Assembly (NCBI RefSeq): GCF_029625335.1
Contig: NZ_CP121111.1
Location: 124,001-188,000 of the forward strand
From: Flavobacterium nitratireducens
Lineage (GTDB): Bacteria; Bacteroidota; Bacteroidia; Flavobacteriales; Flavobacteriaceae
Reading direction: 5' to 3'
DNA: 64,000 nt
Both the position numbers and the translations under genes were made by a program. The notes under the pieces are model-generated. The model saw only the letters and a list, made by a program, of their open reading frames with translations, was not told where the DNA came from and did no database searches. Of this stretch, positions 36,001 to 43,148 are shown piece after piece (the first letter of the stretch is position 1; every line of letters begins with the position of its first letter).

Positions 36001-36714
36001 AAATTCTTTTGTTTCGTAAAAATCAGGTTTGTCAGCGCTTTTAGGAGCAAACTGAGTTACTTTTGGTCCTTTTAAAAAGGCTACGTTATCTTTGTAAGCC
36101 GAAACGATATCGTTAGGGTTTTCCTGAGATGTTTTCTTGATTAATTTAAAAAGAGAAGTTTCTTTTTCTTCACCGTCAATGATAAAAGTTCCATTGAAAA
36201 TTTTGTGACGACAGTGCTCCGAGTTGGCCTGAGAGAAAGCAAAAATTTCAGAATCCGTTAATTTTCTTCCTAATTTGGTAGCCAAATTATTCAGGTATTC
36301 TACTTCTTCTTCGCTTAAAGCTAAACCTTCCTGTTTGTTGTAAGCATCAATATCATCAATTTCCAAGATAGGTTCCGGTTGAATATTGATAGTAAAAATA
36401 TCCTGATTTAATTCAGTGTATTTTTGCGAAAGCATTGGGTCAAAATCATTGAAATCTTCAGAAGCTCTGAAAAATTCTTCAATACGAATGATTCCTGAAA
36501 TACCCATATTTTGAGTGATTTCTACTGCATTGGTACTCCAAGGCGTAATCATTGTTGCACGTGGACCAACAAAAAAATCCGTCAATACGGATTTCTCTAT
36601 TTTAGTTGCATTGGCAAAAAGCCAGTTTAGTTTAGAAATATCTTGAGCCGAAATTTCGCCTTGAGTTTGTACAGCAAAAATTGCGTTGCTTTGGTTTTCA
36701 AAGAAATGAATCAT
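33061..36714 (-). CDS. purL: Phosphoribosylformylglycinamidine synthase, single-chain type
   Basis: PurL makes FGAM from FGAR, ATP and glutamine in purine synthesis. At 1217 residues it is the long form, with synthetase and amidotransferase in one chain. Signals: linker region [27 protein letters not shown], the ATP sites near [29 protein letters not shown] (seen in parts), [15 protein letters not shown], and the glutamine amidotransferase at about 930-1217 with the catalytic Cys in [12 protein letters not shown] and the late HxE in [11 protein letters not shown]. It has its own promoter and terminator. Confidence 0.97.
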   Translation of the reverse strand: [1217 protein letters not shown]

Positions 36715-36746
36715 CGTAAAAGTATAAGTTTGTTAAATTAACGCTG

Positions 36747-36777
36747 CAAATTTAGGTTAAAAAAACAGTACGAACAA
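36747..36777 (-). promoter_or_regulatory. purL promoter (TTG - 20 nt - TAAATTTG)
   Basis: On the minus strand TTG (36777-36775) and TAAATTTG (36754-36747) are 20 bases apart. The -7 box is 32 bases before the purL ATG. Confidence 0.7.
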
Positions 36778-36898
36778 GTGTAAAAAAGACTTTTTATGGT
36801 AGTTGAAATTAGTGTTCAGATTGTAGATTTCAGAAAGCAGATGTGGGTATTTATAAAGTTTTTAGAGATTTAAATACAAGGTGTTAACAGCTTAATGG

Positions 36899-38410
36899 CT
36901 ATTTAGGAAAGGTTGTATTTTGATAAGCGCCTAAGTCAGGAGGTGTAGTTCTGGTTTTTCCATTAATATCGAAAGGAATTAAATAAATCGGATTCCCTTT
37001 TGCGAAAGCGGCAGAAGCATTGTCAATATTTAGCTTGTTTTTTACAATGTCAAAAAAGTGAGGATTTTGATTGATTATGTTGTTTAGGTAATGGTTTGTG
37101 TCTCCGAAATTAAATAGAGGATTGGAGCTATTGGCTTCCTGTTTTAATAAGCAATTGTTGAATTGGTATTCAAATTGAACAGTATTATTTTTGTCAAAAA
37201 TCAATGAATTAGTGTACGCTCCGTAAATAATGCAATTATTAAAAGTTGCCTGAGTTAGATTTGAAATTTCTGGATTGTTGGAGCTTTTACGATTACTTAG
37301 CGTAAGGGTCGATTGTTGTGGACTATTCCAATAGTTGTTAAATGTACAATGCGTAAACTGATAGTTTCCGCCATAAATACAGGCTAAGGTAGCTTTGCCA
37401 GCGGTATTAATTACGATATTTTCGCCTGTGATTTTAGCGTTTTCAGCTAAGATTCCATAATGAGAAGAATTGTAAATCTGGCTGTTTTTTATAGAAACCG
37501 TGCTGTTGTCTTGATTGTCAATTCGCAAACCTATTGTTGCATTCTTAATGGTAAGATGGTTGATAGTATGGTTTGTACTTCCACTTCGAAGCCAGATGGT
37601 TGACCATTGTCCGGGAATACTAGCATACATAGCTTCTTGACGGTTGCCTTCAAAGATAATTTCGTTTTCCAGTTTTGTTGAGGTCGAAACAGTCCCGTTG
37701 CATTGTAAACTTGCTGATTGTGGTACAATTAAGCCTGAGTTAGCATGGAAATAAACTCTAACGCCTGCATCAAAAATAACAGTTTTACCTTCTGGTACGC
37801 AAGCATATCCATAAATCACATAGGGTTTTTGATTGGTAAAATGCAGTTCGTTTCCATTGATAGCGTCATTTTCGTCCAAATAGAATCCGCTTAATTCTTT
37901 TTCATCAAATGTTACTGTTTCGGTAGCATTATCATTGAAGCGTTTTGGATAGAGAAAAACAGCATCTTTTACTAGTGTGAGTAATTTGACTTTTTGCAAA
38001 TTACTACCACTGTCAAACTCAATTTCATCAGCATACAAAAAATCTACAGGATTAGAATCCGAAATAGTTGGAGTGGTTTCTATAAAAATATAGAGACTGT
38101 CCCTAGCTAAAAGAGTAACATTGTTAAAGATTTTGTTGTTTTCGCCTTGCATGCCATCAACGGTCATGCGGTATTTAGAATTCAGTCCTTTACCAAGTTT
38201 GATAGAGGGTATGTTAATATCATTTTTGCTTTTATTGTACACTTTTAGCATGTAAGTACTGGAGCTTATTGTAGAAAAAACAGTATCTAAAAAAACAGTA
38301 TCTCTGGAAAAAACTAATTTACCATTGCTGGGTATAGTAGAAAAATCAGTACGACAAGCACTGATAAGTAGGGTTATTCCAAGTATAAATAATAGCGAAA
38401 TGGGACGCAT
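36899..38410 (-). CDS. Lipoprotein with right-handed parallel beta-helix
   Basis: A 503-residue surface or outer-membrane lipoprotein. The start at 38410 gives MRPISLLFILGITLLISACR with a lipobox (ISAC, Cys at about 19); a longer frame to 38605 overlaps the divergent promoter region and is rejected. The C-terminal half has repeated beta-helix coils such as HTINHLTIKNATIGLRIDN, TVSIKNSQIYNSSHYGILAE and ATFNNCIIYGAYTNSLIF. It resembles polysaccharide-binding or lyase-like folds, but catalytic residues are not recognised. Substrate unknown. Confidence 0.83.
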   Translation of the reverse strand: MRPISLLFILGITLLISACRTDFSTIPSNGKLVFSRDTVFLDTVFSTISSSTYMLKVYNKSKNDINIPSIKLGKGLNSKYRMTVDGMQGENNKIFNNVTLLARDSLYIFIETTPTISDSNPVDFLYADEIEFDSGSNLQKVKLLTLVKDAVFLYPKRFNDNATETVTFDEKELSGFYLDENDAINGNELHFTNQKPYVIYGYACVPEGKTVIFDAGVRVYFHANSGLIVPQSASLQCNGTVSTSTKLENEIIFEGNRQEAMYASIPGQWSTIWLRSGSTNHTINHLTIKNATIGLRIDNQDNSTVSIKNSQIYNSSHYGILAENAKITGENIVINTAGKATLACIYGGNYQFTHCTFNNYWNSPQQSTLTLSNRKSSNNPEISNLTQATFNNCIIYGAYTNSLIFDKNNTVQFEYQFNNCLLKQEANSSNPLFNFGDTNHYLNNIINQNPHFFDIVKNKLNIDNASAAFAKGNPIYLIPFDINGKTRTTPPDLGAYQNTTFPK

Positions 38411-38549
38411 TGTTTTGTTTTTTTGTAAAAATAGAAAAAAACGTATTGTCTTAGCGTTAATTTTTAAAATGGATGACACAATAAGCTTTGGATTTAGCAC
38501 AAAGTATCTTTTCTTTTCTTTATTTTTACAATCGATTAAAATAAAACAC

Positions 38550-38984
38550 ATGACATTCGATAAAGAAAAGATATTGGAATACTGTAATCGTATTTCTAAA
38601 AACACCTTAATGGAAACCTTAAATATTGAGTATGTGGATGCTGGAGAAGGTTTTTTGACAGCAACAATGCCTGTTAATTCCAGTGTTCATCAACCTATGG
38701 GTTTGTTGCACGGAGGGGCTACGGTAGCTTTAGCCGAAAGTGTGGGTAGTGCGGCTTCTTTTATATTTGTTAATCCAGAAGTAAGCGAGGTACGCGGAAT
38801 TGAAATTTCGGCCAATCATTTAAAATCGAAAAGAGAGGGAGTGGTTACAGCTACTGCCAAAATTATTCATCAAGGTGCGAGCATCCATTTGTGGGAGATT
38901 CGAATTGTTGATGAAAGAAATAATTTGATTTCGCTTTGTAAATTGACCAATATGGTTTTACCTAAAAGAAGGAAAATTAATTAA
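38550..38984 (+). CDS. Hotdog-fold thioesterase, possible DHNA-CoA thioesterase
   Basis: A 144-residue PaaI/YdiI-type acyl-CoA thioesterase. The ATG at 38550 is chosen because homologues begin with a similar DKEKILEYCN; the frame to 38325 overlaps the divergent gene. The signature HGGATVALAESVGSAAS near residue 56 contains the catalytic Glu, and the region EVRGIEISANHLKSKREG is typical. It lies 51 bases before menF on the same strand, which suggests it may hydrolyse dihydroxynaphthoyl-CoA in menaquinone synthesis (MenI). This role is inferred from context. Confidence 0.85.
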   Translation: MTFDKEKILEYCNRISKNTLMETLNIEYVDAGEGFLTATMPVNSSVHQPMGLLHGGATVALAESVGSAASFIFVNPEVSEVRGIEISANHLKSKREGVVTATAKIIHQGASIHLWEIRIVDERNNLISLCKLTNMVLPKRRKIN

Positions 38985-39035
38985 AGTAAAATTCGGTTAC
39001 GTAGATTTTTAATACAATCTTTAATACACAACTGT

Positions 39036-40097
39036 ATGATTGATTTCTTTATAAAAATAAAGCAGCAACAAGCGCAAAATTTACCTTTTGTTGTTTATAG
39101 AAAGCCTTACAAAGCAGAGTTAAGAGGTTTTTTTCAAAAAAATGATCATTTGTATTTTGCCGAAACTTTGGATGAAACTGGATTTGTTTTTGCTCCTTTT
39201 GACGGCAATCAAATGATTTTGATGCCCAAAAATCAATCGGTTATATGGGAAGCAGATGTTAGTTCATTAACAGAACAACAAGCTGTTAAAATAGAATCTT
39301 CAGAAAATAAGAAAGAAAAAGAACGCTTTGAGTCACTTATCCAAAAGGCTGTTGAAGCTATTAAAAGAGGTGATTTGAAAAAGGTAGTATTGTCTAGAAA
39401 AGAAATTTTAGAGGTTCCTAATTTTGATTTAGTGGCTGCTTTTACCCAATTGATTCAAAATTTTCCAACTGTTTTTTGTTATTGCTGGTATCATCCTAAA
39501 ATTGGTTTGTGGATGGGAGCAACTCCAGAACGCTTGCTTAAAGCAAGTAGAAAAAAGTTTTATACGATGGCATTAGCAGGAACGCAAAATTTTGAAGGCA
39601 GGACTGATGTGATTTGGGAATCAAAAGAAATTGAAGAGCAACAATTTGTAACTGATTTTATTTTAGAAAATTTAAAAGGTTTGACCTCTGAAGTTGCTAT
39701 TTCAAGTCCGTATACCGTTCAAGCAGGTAATGTATTGCATATTAAAACAGATATCGAGGGAGTAATCAATAAATCATCACATTTAAGTCAGGTGGTTTCT
39801 GTATTGCATCCTACACCAGCGGTTTGCGGTTTGCCTAAACAGGAGGCTAAAGATTATATTTTAGCAAATGAAGCTTATGATAGAGAATATTACACCGGCT
39901 TTTTAGGAGAATTGAATAAAAAAGATTTTACAGAGAAAAAGCAAAAATCGGATTTGTATGTTAATTTGCGTTGTATGCAAATAAAAGAAAAGCAAGCGCA
40001 TTTGTATATGGGCTGCGGTATTACAAGAGAAAGTATAGCAGAGAAGGAGTGGAATGAAAGTGTGAACAAATCCTTTACGATGAAAAGTGTGCTTTGA
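39036..40097 (+). CDS. menF: Isochorismate synthase
   Basis: A 353-residue chorismate-binding enzyme that turns chorismate into isochorismate. The active-site region is visible: KVVLSRKEIL, WMGATPERLLKASRKKFYTM, ALAGTQNFEGRTDVIWESKE, HPTPAVCGLPKQEAKDYI, EYYTGFLGELNK and the final LYMGCGITRESIAEKEWNES. Length is close to that of EntC/MenF and shorter than TrpE. The adjacent thioesterase supports a menaquinone function; siderophore synthesis would be the alternative, but no partner genes are seen. Confidence 0.9.
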   Translation: MIDFFIKIKQQQAQNLPFVVYRKPYKAELRGFFQKNDHLYFAETLDETGFVFAPFDGNQMILMPKNQSVIWEADVSSLTEQQAVKIESSENKKEKERFESLIQKAVEAIKRGDLKKVVLSRKEILEVPNFDLVAAFTQLIQNFPTVFCYCWYHPKIGLWMGATPERLLKASRKKFYTMALAGTQNFEGRTDVIWESKEIEEQQFVTDFILENLKGLTSEVAISSPYTVQAGNVLHIKTDIEGVINKSSHLSQVVSVLHPTPAVCGLPKQEAKDYILANEAYDREYYTGFLGELNKKDFTEKKQKSDLYVNLRCMQIKEKQAHLYMGCGITRESIAEKEWNESVNKSFTMKSVL

Positions 40098-40134
40098 AGT
40101 TAGGAGTTAGAAGTTAGAGGTTAGAAGTTAGTTG
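40095..40134. repeat. GAAGTTA phased repeat after menF
   Basis: Five units of gaagttag/gagttaga in a row (tttgaagttaggagttagaa, gttagaggttagaagttagt) start at the menF stop codon. Confidence 0.55.
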
Positions 40135-40219
40135 TTTCCATCATTTAAAATTTAGAAACCATACGAAAATTATCCTCTTTGGGGTAAAAAATAGATTTAG
40201 AATACAGAAAAAAGAAATA

Positions 40220-40936
40220 ATGAAATTAGATATACTGGCGTTTGGAGCACATCCTGATGATGTAGAGTTAGGTTGTGCAGGAACCATTTTAAAAGAAGTT
40301 TCCCTAGGAAAAAAAGTAGGGATTATAGATTTAACAAGGGGGGAATTAGGTACTCGTGGATCAGCGGCTATAAGAGATGAAGAAGCAAAGGCTGCTGCTG
40401 CTATTTTAGGAGTATCGGTTAGGGAAAATTTAGCCATGCGTGATGGTTTTTTTGTGAATGACGAAAAACACCAACTTGAGATTATAAAAAGGATTCGAAA
40501 ATACCAACCTGATATTGTTTTGTGTAACGCTATTGATGATCGTCATATCGATCATGCCAAAGGGAGTAAATTGGTTTCGGATGCTTGTTTTTTATCAGGC
40601 TTGATTAAAATTGAAACCGAATTAGATGGACAGCTGCAAAAAGCTTGGAGACCCAAGTTAGTTTATCATTACATCCAATGGAAAAATATCGAACCTGATT
40701 TTGTGGTAGATATTACTGGTTTTACGGATAAGAAAATAGAATCTATTTTAGCCTACCGTTCGCAGTTTTATGACCCTAATTCTACCGAACCGGAGTCGCC
40801 TATTACTTCAAAAAACTTTTTTGAGAGCTTGAATTATCGTTCGAGGGACTTGGGGAGGTTAGTAGGTTTAAATTATGCTGAAGGTTTTACAGTAGAGAGG
40901 TGTTTGGCAGTCAATAGTTTAGCGGATTTGTTGTAA
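40220..40936 (+). CDS. bshB1: Bacillithiol biosynthesis deacetylase BshB1
   Basis: A LmbE-type zinc-dependent deacetylase of 238 residues, making glucosaminyl-malate for the low-molecular-weight thiol bacillithiol. The zinc motif AHPDDVELGCAGTI lies near residue 10 and the third His in DDRHIDHAKGSKL near 108. The end RLVGLNYAEGFTVERCL is also typical of BshB1 in Bacteroidetes. bshA and bshC are not adjacent. Assignment as BshB1 rather than a general PIG-L deacetylase rests on overall resemblance. Confidence 0.88.
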   Translation: MKLDILAFGAHPDDVELGCAGTILKEVSLGKKVGIIDLTRGELGTRGSAAIRDEEAKAAAAILGVSVRENLAMRDGFFVNDEKHQLEIIKRIRKYQPDIVLCNAIDDRHIDHAKGSKLVSDACFLSGLIKIETELDGQLQKAWRPKLVYHYIQWKNIEPDFVVDITGFTDKKIESILAYRSQFYDPNSTEPESPITSKNFFESLNYRSRDLGRLVGLNYAEGFTVERCLAVNSLADLL

Positions 40937-40963
40937 TTTTTTTTAATTTTTTTTCAAAAAATG

Positions 40964-40994
40964 TTTGCAGAACTCGATTTCTGTTGTATCTTTG
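40964..40994 (+). promoter_or_regulatory. tRNA-His promoter (TTTG - 19 nt - TATCTTTG)
   Basis: TTTG at 40964-40967 and TATCTTTG at 40987-40994 have exactly 19 bases between them. The tRNA begins 23 bases after the -7 box. Confidence 0.8.
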
Positions 40995-41017
40995 CCACCG
41001 CAAACAAGCAAACAAAT

Positions 41018-41092
41018 GGTGGTTGTAGCTCAGCTGGTTAGAGCATCGGTTTGTGGTGCCGAGGGTCGTGGGTTCGAACCCCATCATCCACC
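41018..41092 (+). tRNA. tRNA-His (GTG anticodon)
   Basis: A cloverleaf is visible. It has the extra G at -1 (41018) typical of tRNA-His and pairing with C73. The anticodon loop TTGTGGT carries GTG, with stem TCGGT/GCCGA. The T loop is TTCGAAC. CCA is not encoded. In the acceptor stem GTGGTTG/CATCCAC, positions 41023 and 41087 make a U-U mismatch; this is unusual. The promoter and terminator are both clear. Confidence 0.93.
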
Positions 41093-41100
41093 CAAAATTC

Positions 41101-41131
41101 AAAAGCCTCTTCGAAAGAAGAGGCTTTTTTT
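41101..41131 (+). terminator. Terminator after tRNA-His
   Basis: AAAAGCCTCTTC, tetraloop GAAA, GAAGAGGCTTTTTTT: 12-bp hairpin with T tract, 8 bases after the tRNA. Confidence 0.92.
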
Positions 41132-41292
41132 GTGCCTTTTATTTTCGAGGAATTTTTCAAAATTTTTGATTTTTTTTGAAAGAATGGATAGCTCGCGGGC
41201 TGTCCGTACGAATCTCTATATCGAAAATTATAAGTATAAAAAAAGTCCCACCGAAGCAGGACTTAAGATTTTCATCTACGGCATATAGCCTT

Positions 41293-41659
41293 ATTGTGAT
41301 AAGATTAAAGATTAGAAAACACGATATTCAAAGGACAAACCATACGTGCAAGACGATAGTTGTGGTTTGATTAAAGATTAGAAAACACGATATTAAAGTC
41401 GGAGTAATTTATTAATCTAGTCACGTTGTGGTTTGATTAAAGATCAGAAAACACGATATTCACATAGTCTTTTAATTGTTGTTTTGTTACGTTGTGGTTT
41501 GATTAAAGATTAGAAAACACGATATTATATTCAAGGTGATATGGTTGCCAAGAAATAGTTGTGGTTTGATTAAAGATTAGAAAACACGATATTCTTTTAC
41601 AATTACAGAAGTTCCCTCTGGTAGTTGTGGTTTGATTAAAGATTAGAAAACACGATATT
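41293..41659. CRISPR. Type II CRISPR array: 6 repeats of 36 bp, 5 spacers of 30-31 bp
   Basis: Repeats lie at 41293-41328, 41359-41394, 41425-41460, 41491-41526, 41558-41593 and 41624-41659. The unit begins GTTGTGGTTTGATTAAAG and ends ATTAGAAAACACGATATT. The first repeat is degenerate at its 5' end (four changes in ten bases), and the third has one T to C change. Spacers are 30, 30, 30, 31 and 30 bp. The repeat length and ends fit Bacteroidetes type II-C systems. The degenerate left repeat suggests the old end is at 41293, with newer spacers on the cas side. Confidence 0.95.
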
Positions 41660-41709
41660 AGTTGGTTTGTTATCTTTTAATAATCAATGGATTAAAGTGA
41701 AATATCGTA

Positions 41710-41815
41710 TAAAAAAATGCTTCTTTTTTGGATTGATAACCCAATATTGAAGCATTTTTTTATTTCTAGTGTTGTGGTTTACAAACACCAAGTGTTTATT
41801 TTTATAGGTGTGTTT
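41710..41815 (-). ncRNA. Candidate tracrRNA, copy 1
   Basis: On the minus strand, AAACCACAAC (41780-41771) is complementary to the first ten bases of the CRISPR repeat (GTTGTGGTTT), the part that stays on crRNA in type II systems. Upstream GTGTTT (41788-41783) pairs with AAACAC in the second half of the same repeat. A tail of about 55 bases follows and ends in a hairpin (AATGCTTC...GAAGCATTTTTTT), a good terminator. This order (anti-repeat, tail, terminator) is that of tracrRNA. The 5' end is not defined. The pairing is seen; the function is inferred. Confidence 0.5.
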
Positions 41816-41949
41816 GTTAATCGAAAAATATTTATAATCTGTTTTCATTAGTAAATTTTGGATTTTTCGATTTGATTAAAGATTAGAAAACACGATATTA
41901 GTTGGTTTGTTATCTTTTAATAATCAATGGATTAAAGTGAAATATCGTA

Positions 41950-42055
41950 TAAAAAAATGCTTCTTTTTTGGATTGATAACCCAATATTGAAGCATTTTTT
42001 TATTTCTAGTGTTGTGGTTTACAAACACCAAGTGTTTATTTTTATAGGTGTGTTT
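41950..42055 (-). ncRNA. Candidate tracrRNA, copy 2 (identical duplicate)
   Basis: Exact copy of the previous candidate, 240 bp to the right, with the anti-repeat at 42020-42011 and the terminator T tract at 41957-41951. If the first is a tracrRNA, this locus would carry two identical genes. In the third partial unit the terminator stem is kept but the loop is changed and the anti-repeat is missing. Confidence 0.45.
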
Positions 42056-42190
42056 GTTAATCGAAAAATATTTATAATCTGTTTTCATTAGTAAATTTTG
42101 GATTTTTCGATTTGATTAAAGATTAGAAAACACGATATTAGTTGGTTTGTTATCTTTTAATAATCAATGGATTAAAGTGAAATATCGTAT

Positions 42191-42245
42191 AAAAAAATGC
42201 TTCTTTTTTACAGTGATAAGGTAAGATTGAAGCATTTTTTTATTT
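42191..42245. terminator. Bidirectional hairpin at the end of the third partial unit
   Basis: AAAAAAATGCTTC, a loop of about 25 bases with cagtgataaggtaagatt, GAAGCATTTTTTTATT. T tracts on both strands allow termination in both directions. The loop differs from that in copies 1 and 2 although the stem is the same. Confidence 0.65.
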
Positions 42246-42313
42246 ATAAAAGAAGATTTTAATAAAGATTGAATCCGTTTTAATTTTTGTAGCTTTGTGA
42301 AAATACTTTAATT

Positions 42314-42538
42314 ATGAGAGTAGTAATAGAAGCAGATGATCAATTTAAAAAAATGCTGGAAGAAATAGCCATTGCTATCAAAGCTAAAATAAGTTTCGAA
42401 GAATCTGATGCCGATTTTTGGGATGAATTGCCTTTATCTGTTCAAAAAAAAATATTAGAATCTAAAAATCAGCTTTCCCAGGGGAATTATATTTTGCATG
42501 AAGATGTAATGGAACGATATAAAAAGCGTTTTCAATAA
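42314..42538 (+). CDS. Antitoxin of a RelBE/ParDE-type module
   Basis: A 74-residue protein: MRVVIEADDQFKKMLEEIAI at the N-terminus, a Phe/Trp region FEESDADFWDELPLSVQKKI, and a tail ILHEDVMERYKKRFQ that probably wraps the toxin. Its stop codon overlaps the ATG of the toxin gene (TAATG), a usual toxin-antitoxin arrangement. It is intact, unlike its partner. It sits directly next to the CRISPR array. The exact antitoxin family is not certain. Confidence 0.8.
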   Translation: MRVVIEADDQFKKMLEEIAIAIKAKISFEESDADFWDELPLSVQKKILESKNQLSQGNYILHEDVMERYKKRFQ

Positions 42539-42822
42539 TGCAGGTTATTTGGACTTAAAATGCCCAAATCAGTTTTGAGGCAATTGTACTATATCTCGAT
42601 GAAAATTTTGGTAAACAAGTGGTACAAAAATTTTTGTCTAAAACTAGTTCTACAATTGAAGCTATACGTAAATTTCCTAATCTTTATAAAGCGACCTCTT
42701 TAAAACAAAATCTAAGAAAAGCAACCATAAGTAAAGTGTGTTCTTTTTATTATGAAGTTCACGAGGATAGCATCGCCATAATGTATTTTTGGGATAATCG
42801 TCAAGAACCCATTGATTATTAA
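42538..42822 (+). pseudogene. RelE/ParE-type toxin with stop codon at position 7
   Basis: The frame reads MQVIWT, then TAA (42556-42558), then continues without any other stop as NAQISFEAIVLYLDENFGKQ, KFLSKTSSTIEAIRKFPNLY, ISKVCSFYYEVHEDSIAIMY and ends WDNRQEPIDY, 94 residues in all. This is a complete RelE/ParE-fold toxin with one nonsense change, probably TTA to TAA. A GTG at 42619 could start a fragment without the first helix, which would not be toxic. The 3' end overlaps the end of cas2 by 4 bases (convergent). Confidence 0.83.
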
Positions 42823-43148
42823 AATAATTCTAATTGTGTGGGTTGAGGCTCCTTTGGGACTTCGGCTCTGCCCCAAAAATTTTGAATATTTCCAAATTGC
42901 TTATCAGTAATTCGCAATACACTTACTTTACCCAAAGGAGGTAGGAGTTGAAAAATTCTTTTTTCATGAACATCGGCACTTTCACTACTGGCACAATGAC
43001 GTACATAAACCGAAAATTGCATCATAGAGAAACCATCTTTCAAGAGATTGTTTCTAAAACCAGATGCATTTTTCCGGTCTTTTTTGGTTTCGGTAGGTAA
43101 GTCAAAAAACACAAATAATCACATGATTCTATAGCCATTTAGTTCCAT
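42819..43148 (-). pseudogene. cas2: CRISPR-associated Cas2 with in-frame TGA at a conserved Trp
   Basis: Cas2 forms the integrase with Cas1 for spacer capture. The frame from the ATG at 43148 (overlapping cas1 by 10 bases) reads MELNGYRIM, then TGA (43121-43119), then LFVFFDLPTETKKDRKNASG and continues with QFSVYVRHCASSESADVHEK, LGKVSVLRITDKQFGNIQNF to QPTQLELF. The expected residue at the stop is Trp (NGYRIMWLFVFFDLP), so TGG became TGA. The catalytic-side Asp in FFDLP is after the stop. A GTG at 43112 could restart but would lose the first beta strand. Confidence 0.87.

Larger units (their letters stand above)
41631..42209. repeat. Tandem 240-bp duplication at the end of the CRISPR array
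   Basis: 41631-41870 and 41871-42110 are identical 240-bp units. A third, partial copy (42111-42209) matches for 99 bp and then diverges. Each unit starts within the last array repeat at its eighth base, so copies 2 and 3 begin with a truncated 29-bp repeat (41871-41899, 42111-42139) whose first seven bases are replaced by TTTTCGA. Each full unit holds a hairpin with T tracts on both strands and a 10-bp copy of the repeat start. Perfect identity means the event is recent or is an assembly artefact. Confidence 0.92.

Noticed and set aside
3913..40437. Many short open frames opposite to long genes
   Set aside because: They show no family motifs, and codon patterns are those of the antisense of the annotated genes.
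41293..41328. Degenerate first repeat as the leader-side end of the array
   Set aside because: Degenerate repeats usually mark the old end, and the duplicated AT-rich units and cas genes lie on the other side. The reverse is possible but less likely.
43119..43121. TGA in cas2 read as tryptophan (genetic code change)
   Set aside because: Other genes in the window use TGA as a normal stop (for example cbpA and bordering genes) and TGG for Trp, so recoding is not supported.
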